Positions 1-11,300 of a DNA stretch of 64,000 nt are shown here, piece by piece (position 1 is the stretch's first letter; each line of letters opens with the position of its first letter). This DNA is from Acanthamoeba castellanii str. Neff (taxonomy: Eukaryota > Discosea > Longamoebia > Acanthamoebidae), in NCBI RefSeq assembly GCF_000313135.1, contig NW_004457442.1, forward strand, positions 829,657 to 893,656, in the 5' to 3' direction. The notes beneath the pieces were generated by a model, which saw only the letters and a list, made by a program, of their open reading frames with translations, made no database searches and was not told the DNA's origin. The position numbers and the translations under genes are program-made.

Positions 1-722
1 TTGTCCAAGTCTTCGAACTTGAGCGCGCGGAGGAGGGCCAGCGTGAGCCGGCCGTCGCTTTCGGACAGCGACCGCAGCAGCTGGGCGTTGAGCGACGGCT
101 TGCCCCGCGAATTATCGTCGACCAGTGACCCAGTGGCGGAGAACGAGCCCGACCGCGCCGTACGCGGGAGCTCGTCCGAGCGCGGGCTGCCGCCGCTGTT
201 CGAGAGCGTCGGCGACGATATCGGCGACGGGACCATCCGCACCAGGGGCTCGGCCGACGGCGCGCGCATGAGCGGGTGCACGGTGGACCGGCGCTGCGGG
301 GCCACCAGCAGATGCTCGACCGTGGGCACGACAAAGGGAGGCGCGCTGATGCCGCTGCCCGACCCGGGCAGCACGTGACGGTGGCTGCCGAAGCCGCCGC
401 TGCTGCCTCCGCCGTCGCTCGACGCCGACGTGGTGCGGGTGAGGACCGGGCTGACCGGTGCGAAGGACCCGCTCATGGATGAGCGGAGCGGCACGGCCGA
501 GGCCGAAGAGACGAGCGGCCGCATGGTGGTGGAAGTAGCCGATGATGAAGAAGACGATGAAGAAGAGGAGGAAGAAGGAGTGACAGGGGAGGAAGGAGCT
601 GACGCGGAGGAGGATGAAGAGGTGGGTGGAGATGACGTGGAGCCAGCTGGCTGGTCGGTGTTGCGTCTTCGCTGTTGCTGCTGTTGCTTCAGCTTCTGTT
701 GGCGAAGCCGTTGACTGTGCAT
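1..722 (-). CDS. Low-complexity protein, N-terminal part only (runs off left edge)
   Basis: An open frame on the minus strand starts with ATG at 722 and stays open to the window edge, about 240 residues with no stop and no convincing intron. The N-terminus is MHSQRLRQQKLKQ, followed by a glutamine run, long serine runs (about residues 30-65) and Ser/Gly/Pro-rich sequence. The last about 40 residues (KPSLNAQLLRSLSESDG and onward) look like the start of a folded helical region. Serine codons are mixed, which argues for protein-level selection for serine and not a slipped repeat. I do not recognise the family; the informative part lies outside the window. The start is the first in-frame ATG. The longest overlapping antisense and alternative-frame ORFs are shadows. 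Confidence 0.6.
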   Translation of the reverse strand, partial: MHSQRLRQQKLKQQQQQRRRNTDQPAGSTSSPPTSSSSSASAPSSPVTPSSSSSSSSSSSSATSTTMRPLVSSASAVPLRSSMSGSFAPVSPVLTRTTSASSDGGGSSGGFGSHRHVLPGSGSGISAPPFVVPTVEHLLVAPQRRSTVHPLMRAPSAEPLVRMVPSPISSPTLSNSGGSPRSDELPRTARSGSFSATGSLVDDNSRGKPSLNAQLLRSLSESDGRLTLALLRALKFEDLD

Positions 723-1375
723 GGCGCCGGCGGTCTGGTGGGGCGATGGTGGTGCAACCGTGTGAGTGGCCGGGTGACGCTCCATAGGTCAAAATAAAGG
801 CCATTTTCCATAATGCCCGACAGGTGCCCACCAGACTGGTGAGGGGGTTTAAAGGGGGGGGGGGACACAAACTCTTCCTTCATCATCTCATCTTTTTCCT
901 CTATAACCTTTGGGGGCAGCCGATAAGATAAAAGATAAAGAATCGGGTGCAGTACCTTTGGGAGTCAAAAGGGGGTTCTGTTACTGCCGGAGTGTGGCCA
1001 GAGATGTGAGTTACTTTGTGTTGGGTTCGTTAGTAGTTGACCACGAGAGGCGGCTCCGCGGCTTGGCGGCCGCGATCTGCGGAGGAAGATGTGCGCCCCG
1101 ACGGAAGTTGTTCGAAGAGACCTCCTCGCGTCGGGTCCTAAAAAGCACTCCTCCCCTAAAAAGAAAAGGTGAGAAATGAAAAATAAATATACAGATTTGA
1201 ACCGAGCCCAACATCCTAAAACATAAATGCAATGTATTTCTCTATTTGTGTTATTAAAAAAGTCGAATAAACAGTCAAAGATACGTATATAAATGTGCGT
1301 GTGTTGTTGGGTGTGTTCAAAATTGTCGATGGCGTGCCCTCTGGCTTGTACGGCATCTCTTCTTGGGCCTGGGGC
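723..1375. other. Intergenic region, no gene seen
   Basis: This lies between the start of the left-edge gene and the 3' end of the WD40 gene, both on the minus strand. It includes a run of ten G at about 857-866 and AT-richer sequence at 1180-1290 that should hold the 3' UTR of the WD40 gene. A plus-strand frame at 910-1179 has no recognisable domain and unremarkable composition. I see no supported gene here. Confidence 0.5.
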
Positions 1376-2211
1376 CTACTGGGCTGTTGGCGTGGCGACG
1401 TGGCCGGTCCAGTCCCACACGCAGATGGAGCCATCGCGGGTGGCGCTCCACAGTGTCTCGCCCAGCTTGCGCGATGAGGCCTTGCCGCCGTCCTCCGGTC
1501 GGATGCTGAGCAGGTAGCGAATGCCCGCGAATGCGCTCGCGTCGCAGTTGACCCGACTCACCTCCTTGAACTGTTGCGACGATGTGGTCAGTACGGGCCG
1601 GGCCATGATGATGATAAAGAACGAAAGCGACGCTCGCCCATGGGCGAAAGAACGAAAAAAGCGGCGACGTACGTCAGAGTCCCAGAGGGAGATGGCGCCG
1701 TCGATGTGGCCCGCGCAGATGCGGAGGCCGGAGCGCGGCGAGGCCGGGCAGAGGGCGCTGACGTTGATCGAGCTGGTGAGCTCGCGCAGCAGGCTGGCCG
1801 GTCGGAGCGAGGCCTCGGACTGGAGCGACGAGTGGTTCTCCAGGCCCGTGTAGTGGTCCTTCCACACGCGGATGATCCCATCGCCGGCACAGCTGAACAC
1901 CACGTTCTCCTCGGGCAGGTAGAGCAGGTCCGTGATCGGTCGCTCGTGCGCGGTCCAGCCCGTCTCGACCTCCAATTTCTGTTGTATTTGAGTAAAGAAA
2001 GACGCTTACGTCAGCATTCCAACATTCCAAAAGGGCTGGGCGGGAGTGGTTACCCGTAAGTTGACGCGGTAGAGTTCACCGCCGGCCGAGACCCACACGC
2101 AGTGCGGAAGCGCGACGATGCAGAAGATGGCCTCGCCGAACTGCACGCAGAACTCGGCTTCCTTCTTCAGCTTCTGTTCACATCAAATGTGATCCTATCG
2201 TCAGTTTGTCG

Positions 2212-2279
<68 letters not shown>

Positions 2280-4579
2280 GTAGTGGTTGTGCGAAGGCGC
2301 ACCTGCGGGTCCCACACGATGATGTTGCCTTCGACGTCGCCGCTCCACACCTGCACCTTATCGTCGGGCTGCCGGATGACCTCCATGCACCGCACCATGC
2401 TCCGGTGCGACTGGAGGTCCTTCTCCTTCTTGTACTTGGCGGCGTGGTACACGCGGATGATCGAGTCCTCTGCCGACACCCACACGTGCTTCTTGTCGAC
2501 CAGCAGCATCGAGTACAGTCGGCCCGTGCACACGACGATCACCTTCTCCACCTCGCCCTGATGCGCCGACCACAAACATGTGTGTGTAAGACGAGTGATG
2601 TGCGTGTGTGCGGTGTGTGTGTCGTGTCGTGCGGTGTGTGCGTGTGTCGTGCGGCTACCTTGGGGTTGAAGACAGTGATGCGGCCGGAGGAGTCGGCGGC
2701 CCACACATGGTCGCCCACTCGCAGGAGGCTCTGTACGGAGATGCCGCCGCGCGGGCTCTTGGGCAGACCATCGAGGTTGAGCGAAAGCTTGCGCCGCACC
2801 ACGATCGGCTGCTGGCTCGCCGCCGCCGCCGCCACGGACTCAGCCTCGCTGCTCTCCTTGTCGCCCTTCTTCTTCTCGGCCTTGAGCTGCTTACGCTCGC
2901 GCTTCTCGCGCTTGCTGTCCTCGCGCTTGCGCTCCTTCGAACTCTTCTTGTCCAGCTTCTCCCGGGCGCCGCGACTCTCGTCATCGCTGCCGCTCCCCGT
3001 GCTGCTGCCGCCGCTTGTGCCCGTCGTGCTCAGGTTGTCGGCGCTGGTCTTGAGCCGCAGCTTGGGCGTCTTGGGCGTCGACGGCCGCTTGGGCTCCTTG
3101 GCCTTGCTGGTCTTGCCCTTGTCTTTGCCCTCGCGCGACGGCAGCTGCACGTCTTCGTTTTCTTTGGAGCGGCGCAGGGGGCCGCTCTTCGGGGTGAGCT
3201 CGGGGTCGATGACGCCCTGGGCCAGCTGCAGGCTACGGCCCCGCGGTCGGCGCCGCCGGCCGCTGCCGCTGCCTTGGCACGTCGTGGCTGTGTTGGTGTC
3301 CCGCTCATCGCGCGCGCTGTCCACGCCGCTCTCCACACCGCTGTCTTCGCTCGTGCTCGCGTCCCTGTCCTGCTCGACGCACGCAACACGCACACCAGGT
3401 GGCGATAAGCGCACGTCATCGGTGGCTCTGGAGACGCCGTTGTGCAGCATCAAGAATAACACCAGGATAACCGCTGTCCAATCGCACGCCAAGGGGGAAA
3501 ATTGACAACTCGCTTTTGGTGTGTAATCGGAACGCAGCAAAGAAAACAGAAAGGAGGGAGCCAAAATGTGGAGAGATAACTAACTCGCGCTGGCTCAGGC
3601 CTGGCAGAATTAAAATAAAAAGTGGCAAAAAAATGTGTGACGGAGAAGAAAACGAGAACGTGGGTGGCTCGCTGCGGGGGGGGGGCGGAGCCGTACGGGA
3701 AGGGTCAGGGTGAAGGGAGTGCCCTCCTCGGACATGACTGAGCCCCACGTGTAGCGTCTCTGTTGTGTTGGGAGCGGTCGGCGGGTGCTGGCGGTTAGTA
3801 CGCTGATGTCGGGGTCGCGTCGTGTTTTTGATGTTAAAGCCTCTGGAGTAGCACTCGGTGCGTCTTGCGACATAGTCCGGGGAAGGAGACAGGGAGATTA
3901 TATGCGCGACCCACCAATGGCAATTCTCGAATATTTGGAATTTCGGCCTTTTTGCGCTGATCGCGGAGGCACACCACGCAGCACACACACGCACGACACA
4001 CGCAACACACTCACAGGCAGGAGGCCGCAGCCGTACCGACGATCGGGTGCGGATCGGCCCGCTGTGCGAAGACTGTGCGTCGGTGGGGGGCTTGACATCG
4101 TCGACGGCCAGCGCCGGGACGAGGACATGGACCAGGTGGTGGTGGGCGATCGTCGTACCCTTGCGCTTGTTCTTGTACTGCTGGTCCTGGAACTTGAGCT
4201 TGTGCGCGCCGGGCCGCGTGCGCACGGCGTCGCTGCTCTTGGCGGCCGTCGTCGACGACGAGGACGAAGTCGAAGAGGCCGACTCGTTGCCGCTTTCGTT
4301 TTCGCTTTCGTTTTCGTTTTCGTGATCGCGTTCGCTTTCGTTCTCTGACTCGAAGGGTCCGTGCTCGGCGTCGGCCGGGCAGCTGCGGGTGCGCACGATG
4401 GGGTAGCCCACGCTGCCGCCGGTCGCCGGGGCGATGGCCGCATGGGCCTGCTGGTCGCGGCTGCGTCGCCGTATGAGGAGGCTGCCGCCCGAGGTGTGCA
4501 GGAAGGTGGTTGCGGGCAGCTGCGACATGTGCGAGAGCTTCGCCAACTGCGCTGTCTGTGGCGTTGTGGATTGATGCAT
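1376..4579 (-). CDS. WD40-repeat (beta-propeller) protein with acidic/basic low-complexity N-terminus
   Basis: Seven exons in phase give 772 residues: 4579-4015, 3863-3697, 3369-2659, 2557-2303, 2173-2054, 1978-1673, 1570-1376. The N-terminal half is disordered, with Glu/Asn repeats (ENESE type) near residue 100 and long Lys/Ser/Glu stretches in exon 3. The C-terminal half (about 430-772) is a beta-propeller. WD-type units end in HVWAADSSGRITVF, HVWVSAEDSIIRVY, VWSGDVEGNIIVW, VVFSCAGDGIIRVW, ICAGHIDGAISLW and SATRDGSICVW. Such propellers are scaffolds; partners cannot be named from sequence. The second exon (3863-3697) is the least certain. The first exon may instead begin at an upstream ATG at 4873 (MADK) spliced to 4555, which also keeps the frame. 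Intron 4 holds a (GCGT)n microsatellite. Confidence 0.8.
2209..2279. repeat. (GCGT)n microsatellite in an intron of the WD40 gene
   Basis: About 70 bp of near-perfect tetranucleotide repeat lies between the donor after 2303 and the acceptor before 2173 on the minus strand. It translates to Arg-Ala-Cys-Val arrays in all frames, which explains spurious ORFs here. Confidence 0.9.
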
Positions 4580-5391
4580 TAGATTGACGACGGAGAAGAT
4601 GCAAAAGAAAAAAAAAAGAGGCTGGTGAGCTGCAGCTCGGTGAACGCGCAATTCATACTCACCCCTTCCACCACTAATATGTAGATAAAAGAATAAACAA
4701 AAATCTAACTAACTAGGTTGAGGAACACAGCGATTGATTCCGTTGAGATTCAGAAAGAGGGCAGGGCAAACAGGGGAATAATAAGGTGAAGCAAGATGAT
4801 GAAACTAAACATGATGACGACGACGGAACGGCGGCAAGATCGGAAGGTAAAGAGGGGCACCTTGTCGGCCATTGTGTCGGTGAAGTGTTGTCGCGTTCTT
4901 TCGCGGGTTCTAGCTCAGCAGCTACCGGTAGCTTGCTCCTCTCTTGCGTGGCCTAAACTCCTCGCCGCCCTCCTCGCTTTGTCTTCGTCCTCTTCGCGCG
5001 AACGAACCAGGCAGGTGCGTCACTGGGATCCCTCATGTTCAGCATGTGCGACTGCCGCTTTATTAGAATGCTCATCGAATTGAGAGCATTCCACCTGGTG
5101 GCACGGTTGTTTCGTGGAAGCGTGGCGAAGATGGTCTGGAAAGTTTCCGTGTTTGCTTGGGAATGTTGGTTTGGCCAATCGCATTTCAGAGAAAATGTAA
5201 TCCCACCGCTCCCTTTGGTTGCCAACCAAATTGGAAAAAAGGAAATCTGCAACTGTTTTATGAAGTGCAGGCAATATTGTGAAATTACGGTTGTGCAACC
5301 AATGAACACACGCAACCCATTGTGGTGGCTCACAAGTGCACACCCACCCCACAACACGACGCCTCTTGCTGGGGCGGCGATCCGAAAGATC
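4580..5391. other. Intergenic region between WD40 gene and USP40; possible upstream exon
   Basis: These 812 bp lie upstream of the WD40 gene and downstream of the USP40 gene, both minus strand. One candidate feature is a minus-strand ATG at 4873 followed by GCCGACAAG and a GTGCCC donor. It could splice in phase to 4555 (acceptor CCACAG) and make an alternative N-terminus for the WD40 protein. The rest (4900-5390) is of mixed composition; the plus-strand frames through it show no domain. It should contain the WD40 promoter and the USP40 3' UTR. Confidence 0.45.
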
Positions 5392-8300
5392 TCAGAACTC
5401 GTCGACGTCGATGCGAATGCCGCGCTCGACTGCTCGGCGCGTTGTGCCACCTCGGGGCTGGTTCGTCCAATTGCCGTCCTTGCGGCCGCGCTCGCGTCGC
5501 TTCTTCTTCTTCTTGCCGCCGCCAAAGTCGCGCTCTGGCATGAGGCACAGCGACTCGTGGAAGTCGTCCGGGTGGCCCTCCGGCTCCTCTCGCCGATCCT
5601 TCGCCACCACCACATCTGCAGCCACCGCACACGCACACGCACACGCACACGCACACGCACCACCGCACACGCCAACACAGCACGACACTCGCACACGTTA
5701 GGAATGTTGTGTGGTGTGTGGATATGTGTTGTGGAGTGTAGACGTTACCGCCATCCTTAAGGTAGTAGGGCTTGCCCTCGATCTTCCGTCGGCTGACGTT
5801 GCCTCGTTGTTGCTGGGGCTCATGGTGGTACGGCGACCGGTGGTCGAGCACCTCGGCCTCGGTGTCGGCCTCGGCTCGCTCCCTGCGCTCCTCCTCCTTG
5901 GCCACCACAGCGGCCACCTTAAGCTCCTCAGCCACCTCCTCGGCCGTCATCATCGCACTGTTGGGCTCCGGCTCGCCGTCGACAGTCGCCGCACTGGCCG
6001 TCATCTCGACCATCTCCGTGCCCTCGTCCTCTTGCTCCTCTTCATCTTCCTCCTCATCGTCGTCGCTGGCAGTCGCGGTCGCGGGCTGCTTGCTGTTGTC
6101 GACTATGTTGTCGCCGGCGCCAGCGACAGAGTCAGCAGTGTCGTCAGCGACTTCGTCGTCGAGCACGCGCCACTTGCCGTTGTACTGGAGGTACTTGACC
6201 AGCTGGAGGTGGGCGCGATCGATGCCCGTGGCCTGGGCCACCTCGCTCCGCAGCTGCGCCACCGTCTCGCCGCCGAACCACAGCGTCGACACGAAGCCTA
6301 TCGTGCGCCGGACCGGGTCGCGCCGGTGCACGTACAGCAGCAGCGCGTTGTTGTTCGCCACGTCATCATCGCCATCGCCGTAGTACTCGTACTCATCGTC
6401 CATGAGCTGATCGCCGGCGTTGGCGTTGGCCGTGGGCGCGGCCTCGACGCCGCATTCCTCCCGCCAGTCCGCGCTGGTCTCGGGCGAATCGAGGATCTCG
6501 ACAGTGATCGTCGAGTAGTTGGCGACATGCTGCACACAACACGCACGCCATACGATCAACGACACGACACACGCGCGCATGGCACACAAAGTGGTGCGTA
6601 CGTGTTTCTTGAGGGGCCAGCGGTCGTGCTTGAGCAGGCGCTCCTGGTGCCACAGGCGGATGTGGTCAGCCGAGGGGACGTGGTCGAGCGCGGCCGTGGC
6701 CTTGAGCTGCTCCTTGAGCGCCCGCACGGTGGTGGCGCGGGAGACGTCGAGTTTGAAGAGCGAAGACACGGCGAACGGCGCGTCGGGCGCCTCGCGCACC
6801 GACGGAGGGAACGAGCGCGAAAGGTGCACGGCTGGCGACACCAGCGAGCGCAGCGCCTGCAGCCGCTCCTTCTCCCTATCGTTCTTCGCCTTCGCATCGT
6901 CTCCGCTCTTTTCGCTTTCGCTTTCGTTCTTCATCGGCTCGCTGACGGGGCTCTTCTGCGTGTCACCCGGCTGCGGCTGCGGCTGCGGCTGCTCCTGCTT
7001 GTTGGGCTCATCACTCCGCTGCGACGCCGACACGTTTGTCGTTCCAGTCGTCGCTCCTCCGGCTTCGCGGCGGAAATAAAGCTGGAAGAACACTTCGATC
7101 TGGCCTCTCACAGGCGGCTGCGGCGACACACGCGACACGACACGACACGACACGACGCGGGTCAGGCATCGGTTTGGCTCCTGAGGGAAGCGAGGAGCAC
7201 GGGGTACCTTGCCGTCTTCGAGCCACAGGAGGTCGCCCGGGAGGACCTTGGCCTCGTCGAGCGTGCGCCGTTCGTCGTCGAACAGCCGGTCGGGTCCGCC
7301 CCAGATGTCCGTTCGCCGCAGGCGCGACTTGTCCGCCGGCTTGTCGAACATGGCGCACATCATCTCCTTACTACTCGCCACCACACGCACCACCGCACAC
7401 GCACACAACACAGCACCGCACACACCGCCGCACACGCACCAGCGGCGTGAGCGACAAGAGAAGAGGGTGTGGTGGGGAAATGGGTGCAGAGCTGGACCAT
7501 TTGGCGATGGTGGCGTTGCGCGGGACGTCGATGTCGAGCGGCTCGGGCACGGCGCGCTCCTTGGTGCCCGAGAGGGAGACGACGAAGCGCAGGCCGACGA
7601 TGGGCACGTGCTGCGAGGCGTCGCCGTGCTCGATGATGATGCGGTCGCCGTCCTTGACGCCCGTCTCGTCCAGCGTGCGCGTCTCGTCCGCGTACACCGT
7701 GCCCTCGCCTCCGCCCGGCAGCGACCGCCGCAGCTGCGTCTCCAAGTTCAGGTCCATCAACCCTTCACCCCCCAAACGTTAGTGCAAATAATAAGAATAA
7801 TAAAATAATAATAATATTTGGAAAAGCAATAATAATAGATGAAATAAATACATAAATAAATAATAGATAATAATACCGGAAGGGAACTTGGAGAGGACGG
7901 CGGCCTTGAGTTCGGCGAGGGTGGCCTTTTTGTCCATTTCGACGGTGATGGTGGGGAAGGGCTCCTCGCCGCTGCACTTGTCGGTGACGAAGATCTCCAT
8001 CAGCTTCTGCCGCCGCAGGAACATCTCCCACGCCCACGACTGAATCGATCGCCGCACATTGGGGAATGACACTCTAATAGTGAGCAACAACGATCATGGC
8101 TGTGTGTCGTTGTGTGTCGTTGTGTGTCGTTGTGTGTCGTTGTGTGTCGTGCGAAGTTAAGTACCCGTTCACTGCCTACGGGTTGCAGCTCGACGGTGAC
8201 CTTTGACTCGTTGTAGATGCCCAGCTGGATCAGCGGAATGTTGTTCTCGGCCAAATGGGTGAATTTCCTGCGATCACATCATCATCAGCCGCGTCGCACG

Positions 8301-11300
8301 CGCGGCATGACGTGACACGACACGCGCAACACGCGCAACACACAACACAACACGACACGTACTGGTATTCGATGCGACACAGATACTGCTTGTCGACAGG
8401 AATGCCGGTGAGGGTGGCGATCCGGGTCTTGAGGTCGCTCACGGTCTCCATGTCGCCCAGGCGCACGACCAGCTCGTTGACCACCGGATCCACGTCGGCA
8501 GCCGGCAGCTGGCCCTCGACCCGCGACGCGTAGTGGGTCACCCGAATGTTGATCTGGTGCGCCTCCGGGTCGTACCGCTCGCCGTTGATCGTTTCCCCGT
8601 CCCACAGAAGGAACGACAAGCTGCTCCCCTCCTTAATCCCTGCACGCGATTCTCTCAGCACGCACGACGCACGACGCACACACACGACACACGACACACG
8701 ACACACACGACCGCACGCGCACGTACCGACGGATTCCAGGGTGGCGTCGGCGGGGACTTCCGAGAGCAGCAGGCTGAGGCCCGAGAAGGTGAGCTGGGTC
8801 CCGCGGAGCTCGACCTGGTCCAGCCGCAGCCTTGCGGCCTCGGCCTCGCCGTCGGTCTCCGCCTCGGTCTCGCCGCCGAGCGCCTCCTTAATGTCCTTCA
8901 CCAGCTGGGCCACCGTCGTGTCCTTGTGGAGCGTCAGCAGCTTCTTGTCCCGCTCCTCCCCGCTCGCGCCCTCGGTCTTGTCTGCGGCGGCGGCGGCCGC
9001 AGCACCGCGGGCCGCACCGGGGGCGACTTGGTGGGTCGTGTTGGCGATGCGCTTGTGGATCTGGCCGCCCAACAGGCGGAAGTGGCGCGGGTGGTAGGTC
9101 ATGACGTCGATCAGGCCGCGGTCGCGCTCGTACTCCCCGCGCTCCCGCTGCAGGTCGGCGTTGTAGGTCGCCAGCTCGGCGAGCAGGTGCTCGGGCACCG
9201 GCGGCGGCGCCGTCACGCGTCGACCCCGACCGCGCGTGGCCTCCCCCTCGCACGTCTCGGCAGCCCCGGAAGCGGGGGGCACGTGGCGGTAAATCAGCAT
9301 ATCTGTAGCACGGAATGTCAGGAATGGCAAACGAAACGCACGCGAGAATGTCGGGAGAGGCGCGAGGTGGTGCGTACAGGCGCATTCGGACCGGCCGGCG
9401 TACTGGGTGGCGAGGCGCTGGACGGGGATGGGCTTGACCGTGCTGTCGTTGAAGTCGTACCAACCGCGCCCCGCCTCGGCCGCCATCTCTTCCCACCTGG
9501 CGCGGGTCGCGCCTTCGCCGCCGCCGCCGCTCTCGTTCTTCTCAGCCAGCGGGTGGTCGTCGTTCCCCGCCGGCGCCGACGCCGTCTCCTCCACCTTCTC
9601 CTCCTCCTTTGCCTTCTCTGCCGTCGTCGAGGTGGTCGTTGACTGGTCCTCGTGGCCCGCGTGAAGAACGTCGCGGATGTAGGCGTGGTAGTGGCCGAAC
9701 CCTTTCATATAAAGGAATGATAGAAATGCGTCGACACATTTCTACTATGTGAGCAACATTAATGTACATTGCGACATTGGCGGGCGCGCTGTTGGTCGTG
9801 GGAAAGTACGTACCGGCGCTGCTGCCGCAGTGGATGATGACCGAGAAGAGCTCGTAGAGGTGGGGCGACGTGACGTCGACCGGTCCCTGCTCCAGCTCGT
9901 ACGCGACCTCCTTCTCCTCCTCCTTCGCCTTCGCTTCCTCCTCCGCCTTGCTCTTGCCCTTGCCCTTGTTCTTCTTTCCGCGCTTGCCCTTGGTCTTCTT
10001 GTTCTCGTCGTCGCCGGCTTCGACGTCCGCCGCCTCCTTAACAGCAGCCTCAGCCTCCTTAACCGCCTCGGCCTCCGCGACCACCGCCGACGCGGGCTCC
10101 TGGGTGGTGGCGGCGCCGGGCGCCGGAATGTGGTAGTCGCCCAGCGGCTTCCCCTCTGCCCGCGCCTGCTCGGTGAACGGGTGCAGGTCGAGGAGCAGCG
10201 GGAACGCGAACTTGTCGCCCACCTTCACTCGCCCGTCCTGCCAGTGGCGCGCGTGAATAATAAGGAATACTAAAATAATTCTAATAAATATAAATACAGA
10301 ATAAAGAATAATCTTAATAAATAATAAATAAATAAAAAAAGGGAGAAGCGTACTCGCTCGACGTCGTAGGTGAACCGCGAGAGGGAGAGAATGAGAATGG
10401 GCGGCAGGCTGCGGAACACGGCGCCCTTGAGGGCGTCCACCCGCTGCCCGCAGTTCTCACAGTTGTACCTTGTCGTCCGACCCCCCAAGACGCGTCAGCC
10501 CAACCGCACACGCACGACCGCACACGCACACGCGCGTACCGATTGTCGCCGGTGAGCATTTCGTATTCGGTGGCGGCGGCGAGGCTGGCGGTGACGGAGC
10601 CGAGGCCGGCCACGGTGAGGGTGACGTCCTGGAAGGGCTCCTCGCGCTCCGACACGTTCTTGCAGTTGGTGCACACGATCTGGTTCACCGTCACGCCCTT
10701 GTACAGGTCGGAGATGAGGTTGCACGCCGGCGTGTTCTTTAGCGAACGCTCGATCGCATCAAACAGCACTCTGCGCGTGTGTCGTGCGACATATTTGCCA
10801 GATGAGTCCGTGTGTCGTGTCGTGTCGTTGGTCGTGTCGTTGGTCGTGTCGTTGGTCGTGTCGTGTCGTGTCGTGTCGTGTCGTGTCGTGTCGTGTCGTG
10901 TCGTGTCGTGTCGTGTCGTGTCGTGTCGTGTGCGGTGGTGCGTGTGTCGTTACCTGTTGAGTTCGTGCACGTCCTGCTGCTCGAACATCTCGCGCCCTTG
11001 CCAGCCGAAGCTCTCGGTCAGAGACTCGGTCGAGACCGCATCCACATCGGCCGCCTGGTGTGCCCGGGCAACACGCCACATTAACATCCACACAACAGTC
11101 TTCAGCCACCGCACCCACGGCCGCCTACCTGCATTCGTGCAAACAAGCGCTGGAGCTCCATCGGAATCTTGCGCTTCTTCACAATCACCTGATGAACGAA
11201 TCGCGTTAGCCTCTCTCGGCGCGTGTCGTGTCCTGTCGTGTCGCGTGTGCCGCGCGTGTCGTGTCGTGTTGCGCTTGTACCTGTTCTCCTTGCTGATTCT

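Noticed and set aside
910..1179. An 89-codon plus-strand ORF between the first two genes
   Set aside because: No recognisable domain, no splice context, and it covers the expected 3' flank of the WD40 gene.
5711..7450. A 579-codon plus-strand ORF antisense to USP40
   Set aside because: Its composition is Leu/Val/Arg-rich as expected for the reverse complement of GC-rich coding sequence. The minus strand encodes recognisable USP40 sequence through the same bases.
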